Shown here: positions 35,384 to 46,910 of the stretch, piece by piece
Layout: each line of letters opens with the position of its first letter
Position numbering within the stretch: the first letter of the stretch is position 1
Source of the DNA: Mesodorylaimus sp. YZB2_4
Lineage: Eukaryota; Nematoda; Enoplea; Dorylaimida; Dorylaimidae
Direction of reading: 5' to 3'
Assembly (NCBI GenBank): GCA_030248295.1
Contig: JASANH010001593.1
Location: 1 to 64,000 of the forward strand
DNA: 64,000 bases
The notes under the pieces: generated by a model
What the model was told of the DNA's origin: nothing
Databases searched by the model: none
Seen by the model: only the letters and a program-made list of their open reading frames with translations
Program-made: the position numbers and the translations under genes

Positions 35384-37143
35384 CTACGGAACGTAGTTGT
35401 AGTGGGTGCATTGAGCATCGGCCGGCTTCGTGCTTGGGCATTTCGAACAGACGTCAAGGGTCGACAACGAAAACAGCTGGCATGAAAATCCGCCGTTGTC
35501 TTGGATGTAATTGAAGCTTCGACACCAAGTTTTCTGATGACATGTTTCGGCACAGTCTTGCATTTGAGTGGCTGGTATCGTTTCGATGGAGATTTCAGTC
35601 ATGCACACGTTTGATCCTGTGTAAGTCTCATCACGGGCTAAAATTCAAAAAATTGTCCCACATTCAATGTACACACTTCACAGCGAGGACGAGGGTTACA
35701 GTTGCTGCGAGTTAGAACACGTTAGTTTTGGCCGATCCACGTTAGAGCTGGAGGCAGCGTCTGTTTGTGACGGCATCGAAATCGTGTGGATGGCTGCAAA
35801 GCACTGGCCGTGTGTGGGAGCTTGCACGCTTAGAAAACTAATAAGCCAAAGCCTGGGATGAGAAATAAAGTGATAAGGCTTACAAGTCAATTTTTGACAT
35901 TTTGAGGAGGCGGCTGCGTTGGCGAAGCATATTCGAGACATGGCTGCACATTGGCTCTGCATTTAGCGTTCATGGATATTTTGTTCTTTTTAAGGGGAAA
36001 TCACAACAACTTTGACACACTTGATTCAATTTTAAAGGATGTCGTTGAAAAGTCAGGGAAATTACCTACTCACAGTGCGACCGACCGACAGTGCGATTAC
36101 CAGCGTGTCGACCATATCGGATAAGGCTCGATTAACACCGAGAAAATGATTTGGAAAAAAACAGCATCCAATACAGTTAACGGAGCATAATGGCTAGCCG
36201 ATAAGGTCCTGCCTTTTGCAACTTATTAAGGATGGTTCAACTAAGTGTTGAAAGTTGAGTCCATGAAGAGGCTAGAGGCAGCTCTTGAGTCCAGCCATTG
36301 ACTTCGTAGTATCATGATGGCATTGTTTTCAGGCGTACAAAGTTATGTTAATGTGACATCAGAGGTTCTGAGAAGCGTTCTGGAACACCATGTACTGATG
36401 AAAGCTCAGGCAGGGTGACATGTCATGTCCGCTTTCGAGACCAGCTGTCTCGAGGAGAGAAAACTCTAATCACCTAACGTATCTCTCTTGCCGAATGTCT
36501 TACTTGGAAATTGGCAGAGGGCAAAAAACTTGTAGTCCAAGTCGCAGGCCAGGTCATTGAAAATGTGATTGGGCTCGATTGTCAAGCAATATTCGCCGCC
36601 AGTGTCGATGTCGCCGCATTGGCTCCTAATCCATGTCTTTCCAGCTTGCAATCGAATATTTTTCGTTGTCGGCCCGTCAAACCAATATGTCTCGTTTTTT
36701 GAAACTGAGCATGGCTTTCCGACAATTCCAGTGTCTCGTTGCAGGGCGATATTCATTAAATTCCTTCCAAGTCTCTGAAAAACCCAAACATTCGTATCAG
36801 ATCGACCAGCACTTATCTCTGCTACTGACCCTGCCCATGTCTAAAATCTTGTCGTATTCGCTATCAGTGTGAACCTGGGCCAGAATTCCGCCCTGATCTT
36901 CGCAAAGTTTCCAAGCGTCGTTCCAATTTGATGTCAGACTGCTGAGAAAAAAGCATCGTGCGCCATCCAAAACTCCTTGCCGCTGTGTGCATTCTGATTT
37001 TTCGCATTGAAACTCTAAATTACAACTTCATCAATGTCGATACTACTGTAATTAAAACAGGCATTTTCCAAACTGAGCTTACGTTGCGCATCAGATATTG
37101 GAGCAACGGCGAAGAAAATAAAAATTGCGCTCAAGTATGCCAT
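35384..37143 (-). CDS. Locus E: secreted CTLD-PAN protein, 256 aa, four exons
   Basis: Exons in transcript order are 37143-37083, 37014-36830, 36774-36504 and 35637-35384 (61, 185, 271 and 254 nt; total 771). Leader MAYLSAIFIFFAVAP...AQ. The lectin-like half has QCEKSECTQRQGVLDG, ARCFFLSS and WNDAWKLCEDQGG, then TYWFDGPTTKN, GGEYCLTIEP, FNDLACD and FALCQF. The PAN exon is the short type: only two residues lie between the sixth and seventh cysteines (VCSKCPST), but all eight are present. E and F are divergently arranged, 6.2 kb apart. Its near-twin is locus H. The exon 2 donor is GTCAGT and the exon 1 and 3 donors are GTAAG. Confidence 0.85.
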
Positions 37144-37220
37144 GACACATTCGTAGGCCACCGAAGAAGGGAATCTGCAAACCCGCATGTGAAAATTACT
37201 TTATAAGAGCTATGGAATGG

Positions 37221-37270
37221 AAGGCGTTAGCCATGTAGCTGGGCAACTGGTCGCCTTTGTGCTGGTCACC
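37221..37270 (-). promoter_or_regulatory. Shared upstream element (copy at E)
   Basis: On the minus strand: GGTGACCAGCACAAAGGCGA, then AGTTGCCCAGCT and GGCTAACGCC, 78-127 bp before the ATG. TTATAAAG follows at about 37200 and could be a TATA box. H carries the same element at 54442-54491. Confidence 0.6.
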
Positions 37271-37639
37271 ACTCGAGTGAATGTAAATCAATCTCGCGGA
37301 AACGGCAGTTAACTTTGTCAATCTCTCTTAGTTTTAGACACATATGTACTGTAGAAGGACAGTCTTTCTTGGATATCAAATGCTAGCACAATGACAACGA
37401 ACGATCGTGAGAGCTGAAATTGAAAAGACTGGCTCAATCAAGGCTGACATTGCTCAGTTACATGGAAACAGGTGCTCAATAGATTCTGCCGTGGATACCC
37501 ATTAATTTTGACTGACGGCTAGCCTGATATTTTTGATTATATAAGCCAAATTCACATTGGAAAATCGCATACCGAATCTATGTACGTGAGGATAAGGGTC
37601 GCGAAGTTCCCAACAGTTTTAAATAAAAATCAGTCATGT

Positions 37640-38110
37640 CAGCTGGTTTATTAAAAGACTCCTAAAATCAGTCTAGAAGCAACCAAATCGTTTTTTTTTA
37701 GTCGCTCCAGGCGGAGCTCTTTCGCTCTTGTTGTACGTAATGGACTGATCGTTGATTTTAAGAAACGCTTTTTTCCTGAGGGTCGAGGTTTTCTGGTTTT
37801 TAAAAGGATACTAGAAAATGGCTTCCTCCACTCGCAATTTTCCAGCTGCTCGCTTCGCTCGCAAAAGCTTCTAACGTTATTCAGTGGTGGCTTATATGTG
37901 CGACAGTATGTCTCCAAAATGCAGTGCAATTCGAGAAAGCTCACCAAAATGGTACAGGAAAGCGAGCGAAGTATCGAAAAGATGAACGTAAAAGCAACGT
38001 TTTTCCTCGAAATTCTCCCTGGGGTAGAAATTTTCTCAAATGGGTCGCGGACGGGGAAGAATAACCAGAGGGTGAGGATTCCCAGAGGAAGAAAATAAAC
38101 CTCAAACATT
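37640..38110. other. Block conserved in both duplication copies, open frames on both strands
   Basis: The block matches 54860-55330. In the second copy a plus-strand frame of 102 codons (55028-55336) is open; here the same frame has a TAA and a frameshift. The minus strand here is open for 152 codons (38109-37651) but is not preserved in the second copy. Neither has a known motif, so recent duplication alone may explain the similarity. Confidence 0.3.
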
Positions 38111-38290
38111 CTCTGGGTGCAAGGAAGAAACTATTTTTCACAAGATGGTAATTATAAAAAGCTCCAAACAAGTACTGCTAACTCTGTTTATTTCCGCTTC
38201 GCTCTTCCCGTATTCATGCTGCTCATAACCGAATTCAATCAATATGTACGATATTTTTGTCTGCAAACTCATTTTCATTATCTTACTCTA

Positions 38291-40186
38291 TCACGCTAAG
38301 ACCCATATTTCTCACGTTTTCCACACCTGACGATTTTGTGGGTAATTCAAATTTGTTCCCTCGAGAGGATTTTGAGGGGGACAGTTTCAAGGATATACGA
38401 TAGCCACTAACATATCGTTCATATTGGGGGCCATTCAACTGCCTTGGAGAGCCACCGAGGTTTGTTAAGTCCCTATCACACCCATATGATGGTTGTTCAC
38501 TGCACAAAGACATCGATCGGTGGCCCATATGGTTCCCCAGGTGTCACTGCATTTACTCCCAGGCGTTCAGTGGGTACTGATTTCCATAGTGTCATGGGCG
38601 AGAGCGATACCAGTGCCGAGTGTCAATACACGCTCATAGGTATCAGTCGACATCACACAATGAAATGTGAACGACACTTATTTCATAGGCTTAAAGGGTT
38701 GGCGAACAACAAATTGGCGCGCAGCAGACGGGGATAATCTGTCTGCTGCGCGAGGGAAAACGCGTGCTGCTTCCAGCAGACGAAAGAGGATCCTCAGCCA
38801 GCTTCGCAAGCGAAATGGCAACTGCACACTGCGCAGCGCGAGCAAAATCGTCAATTAGCCAGTTCAAGGACTTTTGATGCGCAGGTTCAAAAACTGCTTA
38901 TTGCAAGTTTTCTGGGCCTCGTTGGACGGAGACCAGAAAATGTGCGCGGTTGTTGTCTGCTGGACGCGGGAAGTAGATCGCCATTTTCAAAAGATTTTTT
39001 AGGGCAAGCGATATTTGCGACATTTTTCGTCCGTTTTGGTGTTTTTAAACAAGTCAGTGAAGAGATAATCGAGTTTCCTGTTTGCATTATGAAGAGGTGA
39101 CTTTGGTTCATGTCCTAGAAAATTGCGAGGTGTTAAAGAGAACATTTTAAACCTTTGTTGTCTTTTATTTTAACGTTTTGGGTTTAAAAAAAAATATTTT
39201 GAAGTTTAACGTCATCAGTGCCATTTTCTGAAACCTTTGGTGTTCTCCTTTCATTGCGTTAGAGTTTTCGACTCAAAACTGTTTTATTCAGGCCATTAGA
39301 GCATTCGCTAAGCCATTCGCATAGTCTGCTTTAGACGACCAGCCAATTTAGAAACGTTTTGCCACCTGGCTGAATATACAAGACTATACGATACAAGTTT
39401 ATGCGGTGAAGAATTTTTTGATTACTGTGTATTTTGGTGACGTGCAATATACTGTAAGACGCGTAAAACACGAGTACGTAATAATTTAGTTTTACCTGAG
39501 TCAGCATTGAACGGAAATAAAAGCCAAGATTTCCTAAGAAACCCCCAGAACACAAGATGCGTCAGTATTCATTTTATAAAACATCAATTCAGTAATTATG
39601 CGAACAATTTTGTCTTTTGATCACGTTTTGTTTGTCTCTCGCGAGGCGTAACCAGGGATAACAATTGATGGTGTTAATCGACTCTTTCCATTCACACCCC
39701 AGTAGGAGATCGGCGAACACCTTTCAATATATTTTCTGAGCGCCTTGTCATCATCCAGTTTTGAAAATTTTCGTTGTTCCACAATTCGTACCTCATCTCA
39801 ATTCCAAGTATTTCGATCAGTAAATCCTGTCTCTCCCGCTGTGATACTCGACGGCCAGACGAATCGATGCTAAAAAATTAAAAATTGGCGTAAAGGTAAC
39901 AAGATATATGACCCAGATGTGGTCGAGGCGAATTTTTGTAGGTTTAAGTAGCGTTTCAGTTGAAATTGCTAGGCGGCCAAAAATTTAAAAGTTCTCCGCC
40001 GAAGAAGGGTTTTTCTACTTATTACAATAAAAAAATTTCGAAAAACCGAGCAGCCCTTATGTACCTCATCCTCCTCATAAATTAAGCGAAAGCTTTTAGG
40101 GTAATATCCGATTTCTTTGTGCAATAAAAAATAAAAACACACGGGTAGGACACGACGGAAGATTCTGACTCGAAAAATCTCACCCT
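38291..40186. other. Left part of a 3.7 kb segment unique to the E/F copy
   Basis: No gene is recognised. At 38718-38752 lies a perfect 12-bp inverted repeat (CGCGCAGCAGAC) with an 11-base loop, a strong hairpin. The segment is absent between H and I, so it is an insertion here or a deletion there. Confidence 0.5.
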
Positions 40187-41205
40187 GGCTCCCCCCCCCT
40201 ATAAAACCGGTTCAGCATGCTCCGACGGGTCGGCCATCACGCTGAAATTCAAAAAAATGGGCTTCCAAGGCCTCTTTTTGAAATGATATCGCGAAAATAG
40301 TCATTCCAAAAGGTTTTTTGCTATAAATGAGGAAGTGACGTCGACCTCTCGCTTCCTTCCCAAAAATGGGCAAAACAATTCGAATTTGGCGCCTCACAGG
40401 TATTCTACCGCCAGCATTGCAATACGGTGCGCGCTGGCGCGAGGCAGAAAAAGCGTGGAACAAGAAAGATTGAGGAGGGGGAAGTGGAAATGGTTGAGTA
40501 GCTGCCCTGCTTGGTTACGAAGTTCCTTAAGCTAAGTTGTGAATGCAAAGGCAGGCACTAAGAGCAACTAAACACGAACACGAACATACTGTGTGCGCGA
40601 ACGTTTTCTTGGCGATCAAACAGTGCCTTCTGTAAAAAACCTACAAATAAATTTTTTGTTGCATGTTGACTAGCTCAGGGTCTAACCTCAGCCGCTGTTT
40701 TGCTTCCTTCGAACATTGCCTTTCTCAGTGTGCCTCAGCCTCAGCGCGTTTTTCGCAGACTTTGTGCGATGCCAGAAAAAGTTAAATGTCAGGGTAACTC
40801 CGCAGAGGCAGGATAGCTCCAAAACTTTTACTCCTGCGTAGAGTGGAACCTGCGTCACTCAGCTGTGTAATCCGGCTCTGTACCTCTCTGCCTCCTCTCC
40901 CCATTGTGTGTGGGTCTAGTGGGCGACGATGACCGCCAGTTGTTACTTTAAATCCATTTCGCAAGTCGAACAACCTTTTGTACCTGAGCATCACAACAAG
41001 TGCGCCAAATTCAAAATGATTTGCCCATTTAGGAAATGAAGCGAAAAGTCGACGTCATTCCCTCATTTGTAGCTAAAAGCCTGGAATGACTATTTTTGCG
41101 ATATCATTTCAAAAAGAGGCCTTGGAAGCCCATTTTTTTGAATTTCAGCGTGATGACCGACCCGTCGGAGCATGCTGAACCGGTTTTATAGGGGTTCAGG
41201 GAGCC
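40187..41205. mobile_element. Long-TIR DNA element, non-autonomous
   Basis: Inverted arms at 40187-40392 and 41002-41205 share CTATAAAACCGGTTCAGCAT, GCTGAAATTCAAAAAAATGG and GACGTCGAC at about 90% identity by eye. The outer ends begin GGCTCCC. The 610-bp core has no transposase. It is unrelated by sequence to the foldback element at 32049. Target duplication not evident. Confidence 0.8.
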
Positions 41206-42002
41206 TTATAATACTTAAGTATATAGCCATGGCTCATGCCGAGGGCTACGTTCTAGGAGAGCCATGAAATCTGTCGTAAGCAGCTAAGGTGCGCGAAATT
41301 TCAAAGTATACTGTAGCTTTAAACTGGCTTATCAGAATATTTCCGCCTCTCTGAACGCCTGTCACTGCGTGGCTTACCCCCTAAAAGATCGTCTGCTATT
41401 TTCCCGCCTAATTGTTGTTCGCCAGCATTTTAACCGCATATACTGTGCATAGGTATAATAAGTGTGAACAAGCATGCTGGAGAGGGAACCGCTCACATTG
41501 GATTTTTATTAATCAATTGATGGGCCGGGGACATGAGGCTTATCATTCTGATTCATTCCAACGCCTTTCCTAGCATTGCCGTTTACAATTGACCTCGAAG
41601 ATTAAGCCTATAATGACTGTACGAGTATACTGCAGGGAAAAACCGAAGCGTACCCCTTCCCCCTAAATGAGCGCGCCCCCTAGCGATAACTTTTCTTTTA
41701 TCAATAATGATCTTTTTTTAAAAATATTTTTTTCCGATTAAAATCCGAATATGAGATGTATAGCAGTTTTGTGGAACTCGAAATTCTTTACAACTGTCGT
41801 ATCCGCGTCGAGGCTGGTCGTCGCTAAATATTTCAAAAAAAATTAGTCAAAACAAAAAAAATTAATGCATTCTGATAGAGCTCGGCAGAACTGCGGAGAT
41901 ATTGGACTAATCCTGACTAGTTTTTAATTTACTACCACACTATCAGCTTGCTGGTGTCAGGCCATTTGTACCTTGTGCTTGGCCTTTTTTTGCTATCCTG
42001 CA
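41206..42002. other. Right part of the unique E/F segment
   Basis: AT-rich DNA without a supported gene or repeat; homology with the H/I copy begins again at about 42003. Confidence 0.4.
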
Positions 42003-43660
42003 CTGAGTCGCCGTCGGAAAAGGGTGTCTCTGTATACTTGCCTGGGCCGCCCTTCATCCTCATCCCAAGGTGGGCAAAGTCTCAATTTCTGTGGGAAATT
42101 CAACTAACCTGCCAAAGTAAGATTGAAAATTGCATTCAAGCGGTGTAAAACACTTTTTGGTGTCAAAAAAGCGCTGCAAAGTGGCAATTATCCGAGGTTG
42201 ACATACACGTGAAACATTGCCAAAAAATCAGCGAGCGGGGACCCATTGCAATTATCTGGAATTTGCAGCTATCCGAGTTCGACTGTGTCTGAATTTTAAA
42301 CTCCACAGCGAGAGTTGCAATTTAGCCACACCTCTTGTGAGTTATCTCTGGTCTTATATTGGAGCTGAAGAACAAAAATCGACCTATGATGATACTTTAT
42401 CTTCACATATTGTATTTTTCCTCGCATTGGTCGCTGGTGCTCTTCGTAGATATGCACTTTCAAAAGAAGTTGTCTGCCTTGTGTTCTCTATCCTCTATAA
42501 AGAAAAAAACAGATGGAGTTTCTAGCGATACATGGCTTAAGCGCAGATCGTGAAATTCAACCTGAACATTTTAAAAACACCATTGCTTTCACGCCATGCC
42601 GTGCATGCCCTACTGTTGTCCTTAAATATAGAGGTCAAAGTTTTGATCTTTGCATTAAAAACCTTGGCCAAATCTTCTGACGGATTCATTCTTCAAACAG
42701 GTTTCCAGTCTTTACAGATTCGAAAACATAATTTTCATTGATTAATGGCAGTATTTATTCAGTCTCGCGAAGGCGAACAAACCGATCGTCCCAACCAGTT
42801 CTCCTCCTCTGCGACCTGAGTAGACAATGTGTCCTCAAAAACGGGTCCTTATTTGTCATAGATCGGATGACTATTAAATTCAAGTATCCTGTTTATTGCG
42901 GCGTAATTCCTAAATCGCGAAATCATTTTTATCGAAGCAGTCATATCACTGAGTCTTTAAATCATGTAATTCATTATTATCAATAATAACAAGCGCTTTT
43001 TTTTCAAAAGGTTCAACCATCTAGTTTAAAACAGCCAAATTTTCCAGGTCAGGTACAGACAGACGACACAAATCCTGATTTCTCTATTGGCAGATCACAA
43101 TCAAAAACCACTTACATTATGCCAAACAGGACGCTTTGCGTGAGGGAAAAAGTCGAAAAGAAAATGACTGAAATTTGGGCGCCTAATCAATACATTTTAG
43201 GTCCAGGTATCTCATCACTCATTGCGATTACTTTGGTCGTCACCAAATTATCAAGAGAAACTTGTCGTGCATAAGCAAGCCCTCTGTAAACCCGGTGTTA
43301 GCCATTCTCATGTAGAGTTCACGTACAGACACCTTCTGTGACTTCCCTTCTGTACTGTAGATGCTAACATGATGAAATGTTTTGGAGCATTGCTTCTTCT
43401 GAGTGCAGTCAGGATTTCTGAGGCCCAGAGTAAGTTAGTTTCACTGATTTGGGCAGTATGATGCGCCCATATATGCGTCTGTTCAGGGTGTCAATGCGAC
43501 GCGTCGGCATGCACGCAACTGCAAGGAGTTTTGGACGGCGCACGATGCTTTTTTATCGGAGATCGGACGTCAAATTGGAACGACGCTTGGAAAGTTTGCG
43601 AGGACCAGGGTGGAATTCTGGCCCAGGTTCACACCGATAGCGAGCTCCAAAAAATTATGA
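42003..43660. repeat. Segmental duplication, copy 1, upstream region and 5' exons of F
   Basis: Collinear with about 55530-57050. Exon 1, intron 1 and most of exon 2 are almost identical to locus I. Similarity falls off sharply at the end of exon 2, so the block ends at about 43660. Small indels in the upstream part break every reading frame, as expected for non-coding DNA. Confidence 0.85.
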
Positions 43661-43808
43661 GCATGAGCATGGTCAATATTGGTCAATACAAGCCCATTTA
43701 AAAAACTTCAAGGTTTTTAGGGTCTCGGGAAGAGCACTCTGAATATCGCCTTGCAACGAGACAATCAAATCGTTGGTCAGCCATGCTCCATAACGAAGAC
43801 TACGACAT

Positions 43809-44804
43809 TTTTTTTTTTTTTTCGAGTTCTCAATTGTATCTACTTACATTTTTTTTTTTTTCTTACAAGTAATATGTTTATTAGACATAAAGCAAAATAT
43901 AAGTTCCACAAAAAACCTAAAGCATCATAGCCTTATTCACATTTTATCATATTATCACGCCTTCTCCTTCTACCCACCCCATTCTCCAAAAGTCATGATG
44001 CCTGTTTCCCTGGCACTGGAAGACCTATCCTCAAATGCTAACAAGAGACAAAGGACAAAAATTACCCACAAATCCATATGCTATACGACTTCTAATTGAC
44101 TCATATGAAAAAGGGAAAGTAGGATATGCTTGTCCCTGCATACTTGTGAAGTCTACAAAAGACACCCTTTTAACCAAAATTTTTTGTTTTTTTTTTAAAT
44201 TCAGCCCTTATACTTTATCCTCCTGGAATCGCATACAAAACCTCGATAAAAGACAACTTTACAAACTGCTCATGAAAACCCTGCGGTGTCAAAATACACC
44301 TAGCTCGTTTTGTTAGTCCTTTTAGTCGGGTCACCAGCGAATCCCACATGTCAATCAGCTCATTGTCTTCCTCATAAGCCACCCTTGCTGCCCATATACA
44401 CCTCTGGGTACATTGCAGAACCATGTTTGCAACTGAGGCGATATGTTTATTTTGAAGACCCAGTACTCCAAAAATCCTATTCTCCTCACTAAGAGATACA
44501 GTACTGTCTAACTTTTTCAACAGTCCCTCCACTTGCTCCCAAAAGTACTCAATTCTTGGGCATTTCACAAAAACGTGATAGACATCTTCGTGTTTATCCA
44601 ATCCATACCTAACACTGCAGTATTTACAGTTAGCGTCTAAATCTGCAAAATTAGAGACTCTGCTTCTCGTATACAGTGCTTTATACAACAATGAGTAGTG
44701 CAAATTTCGTGAATACCCATCCACATTTTTGGTCCGAGTCAATCTCCAATACGCACTAAAATCTATCTGCTCCATTCCCAACTTTCCCTGCCAGTACTGT
44801 TTGA
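43809..44804 (-). mobile_element. 5'-truncated LINE (L1/Tx1-type 3' end) inserted in exon 3 of F
   Basis: Antisense to F. A poly-T run at 43808-43822 is the A tail. The minus strand encodes 188 codons (44781-44215) with a C-terminal zinc-binding motif of LINE reverse transcriptases (CKYCSVRYGLDKHEDVYHVF, then KCPRIEYFW), open to its stop. Both flanks carry GACAT (43804-43808 and 44805-44809), a short target duplication. The lack of stops suggests a recent insertion. It belongs to a different LINE group from the one in D. Confidence 0.8.
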
Positions 44805-44999
44805 GACATACTGGTTTGAGGGCCCGAAAACCAAAAATGTTCCATTGCCAGTGGAGAAGACGTGGATACGAAACGAATGTGGATCTCCTGATTCTGGTGG
44901 TGAATACTGTCTAGCACTGTATGTAAGAGTGCCGCCTGCCTACAACGACGTAAAATGCGACTATAATCACAAACACTACGCTCTCTGCCAATTCACAAG

Positions 45000-45565
45000 T
45001 AAGACGGTTACCAGTATTTAGTTGAGTAACTAGTACTTGCGTGGGGCAGATCACAGGCAGATCTTTATTATAGAAGGTTTCATGAATATATTTTGCGCAA
45101 CTATGCTGTATAAGAGATTTTTGTCTATCTGATCTCTACCCATGCTATCTTGACCCATGTCTCTCTATCTTGACCCATGCTTGTATGCACAGAGGGGTAG
45201 GTTACTTAGTCCATTTTTAGAGTGCTTGAAATTTCCATTTGGCATTAGTGCGCCAGAATTTCACTGTAGGAGCCTTTTTTTGCTCATGCCATTCGCGTCT
45301 TTTTGCTTCTTGCTCAATCTTATATTTGATCTGTAAATCACTATATCTTACTTAGCCTAGGTCTTGAGCACACAGCAAGCAGCTTCGCAACGCGACTGGC
45401 GAGTCGTGTACACATGGTCATAAGAGAGAGGCTATATAGTCACACTTACGTGATAGGGTTCACTCTCTTGGGGTGAGCTGGGCGAGTAGACACCAAATCG
45501 CACCAATACTCTTGTCCTAGTGGTGTGCAGTCACAGAAGTTGTGTCCAATCGTCCTCAATTTCAG
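45000..45565. other. Intron 3 of locus F
   Basis: Starts GTAAG. The last 110 bp match the end of intron 3 of locus A (7895-8023). Confidence 0.5.
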
Positions 45566-45924
45566 CTCGTCAGGAGAACTATACAAAGACGAACGTGTGC
45601 ATGACCGAAACTCCAATCGAAACGATGCCCGCCAGCAAACCGAAAGATTGTGCCCAAATATATTACCAGAAAACTTGGTGTCGAAGCTTTAATTTCGTTC
45701 AAGGCAGTGGGGGAATTTTTTGCGAGCTCTTCTCGTTTTCGATCCTGGACGTCGCCTGTACTCAAACTAAGACCTGCCCGAGCACTAAACCCACCGATGC
45801 GCATTGCATCCACTACAACTATGTTCCATAAAAGGCGTCTGTAGCGTGCACAGACCACCCTTTGGTTTTGAAATAAGAAGAGGGCCTAGACCTGGTTCAG
45901 ATTTACCATAAGCGCACACTTTCT

Positions 45925-45930
45925 AATAAA
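45925..45930 (+). terminator. Polyadenylation signal of locus F
   Basis: AATAAA 94 bp after the stop codon. The matching position after A is degenerate (ATAATGAA). Confidence 0.4.
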
Positions 45931-46099
45931 ATATCTGATTGGGTCAAGTTTTTAAGTTTGTTCAGGAGGGATTATCAACTTGATGAAATGTGATTCAGAG
46001 ATGGGGTGTTGCAAACAATAAGCAAGATTGCCCAATGCAAAAGTTGCAGCCAAAATCCCACTTGAAACTGTTGCGACCCTCTAGGGCATTGCTGTCGCG

Positions 46100-46345
46100 C
46101 AGACCCGCTTGTTGCCGAAGCGTCAATCGTTCAAAACAGCGGCGGATTTTTATGTTTTAATGGTCGGTTCGGACACCTGGACGTCTCAACTCTTCGGGCA
46201 GACCGTGATAGTAGGAGCCAAAGACACAACCCGACGGGTTTCTGTGTCGCCTGGAGAAGCGTATCGAGCCGCCAAAGTAGGCAACAGTCAAGACAACCAC
46301 ATACACTACCGTCCCCAAAGGCCAAAGGTGCCTATTGAAGTGTGC
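46100..46345 (+). other. Coding-like segment conserved downstream of A and F
   Basis: One frame reads KRQSFKTAADFYVLMV, then TSQLFGQTVIVGAKDTTRR and PGEAYRAA. The equivalent stretch at 8550-8770 gives closely related residues, and three of the four length differences are multiples of three; one 5-base difference breaks the frame in the A copy. No domain is recognised. It could be the remnant of a neighbouring gene carried along in the duplication, or chance. Confidence 0.25.
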
Positions 46346-46660
46346 GTGAAGGTCCGCCGCGGGGTAGCGACTAGCACGCACCCTTGCCTGGTATACATTG
46401 ACCATAGTCGATGGAAAGACGGGCTAACTAACCAGCCCCCTAGTCCGCGGGTAAATCGACCCTCCTCTGAACCGACCAGGACGGGTAAAAAATGCATGCA
46501 GATTGAGAAGCAAGCATTCTGCCCTAAAGTGATTTTAAACATTTGCTGTGTATTGTTCCAAGCACAAAAAACAGCATGCGTGTCGTCTGATTGTCTGTCT
46601 GTAACAAATTGTACTCCGAAGCTTAAGTTTGGCTCAAAACTCGATACTTGCGGCTACACC

Positions 46661-46910
46661 TAGGGGAATAGTGCTGTTGTGGATGCTGAAGAATAATACA
46701 CGATTTCAAGTACTGACGATATGACCACCCAGTGATGGGGAATTCAATGATAATCTGGGATCCAGGCGATTACGATTGGACCTACAGTACTGTAGAGGAG
46801 CAGTGCTCTGATGAATTCTGAAGAATGATACACGATATCAAGTCTCAACAATATGAGTATCCAATGATAGGGAATCCACCGATGATCCAGGATGCAGGCG
46901 ACGGCTCCTA
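46661..46910 (+). repeat. Tandem duplication of a unit of about 120 bp
   Basis: Two adjacent copies share GCTGAAGAATAATACACGAT / TCTGAAGAATGATACACGAT, then TCAAGT, ATGA..A.CCA.TGAT, GGGAAT and GATCCAGG..GCAGGCGA. They differ at about one base in five. Non-coding. Confidence 0.65.

Larger units (their letters stand above)
34834..38290. repeat. Segmental duplication, copy 1 (contains locus E)
   Basis: Collinear with about 51474-55500. Nearly identical stretches run through the SINE body, all four exons of E/H, their introns and about 1.1 kb upstream. The other copy has extra segments at about 51976-52090, 52490-52650 and 52810-53000. Homology resumes at 42003 after an interruption of about 3.7 kb. 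Confidence 0.85.
43369..45831 (+). pseudogene. Locus F: CTLD-PAN gene broken by a LINE fragment in exon 3
   Basis: Exons are 43369-43429, 43487-43671, 43721-43808 continued at 44810-44998, and 45566-45831. Without the insert, exon 3 would be 277 nt and the whole 789 nt, so the frame was intact before insertion. Leader MMKCFGALLLLSAVR...AQ, identical to that of I. Exon 3 differs strongly from I (WFEGPKTKNVPLPVEKTW, then LALYVRVPPAYNDVKCD). The PAN exon is the long type and close to that of A, but its third cysteine is Tyr (CAQIYYQKTWC). AATAAA follows at 45925-45930. As it stands no CTLD can be made from exon 3 unless the LINE is spliced out, and I see no suitable sites at its ends. Confidence 0.8.

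Noticed and set aside
37651..38109. 152-codon minus-strand frame next to locus E
   Set aside because: The frame is not preserved in the duplicated copy at 54860-55330, where the opposite strand is open instead.
43085..43310. Frame upstream of F also open upstream of I (56479-56709)
   Set aside because: Single-base indels between the copies change the frame, so the similarity reflects duplicated non-coding DNA.
46109..46663. 184-codon frame as a complete gene after locus F
   Set aside because: Only the first part is preserved in the A copy; the rest has no support. Kept as a conserved segment only.
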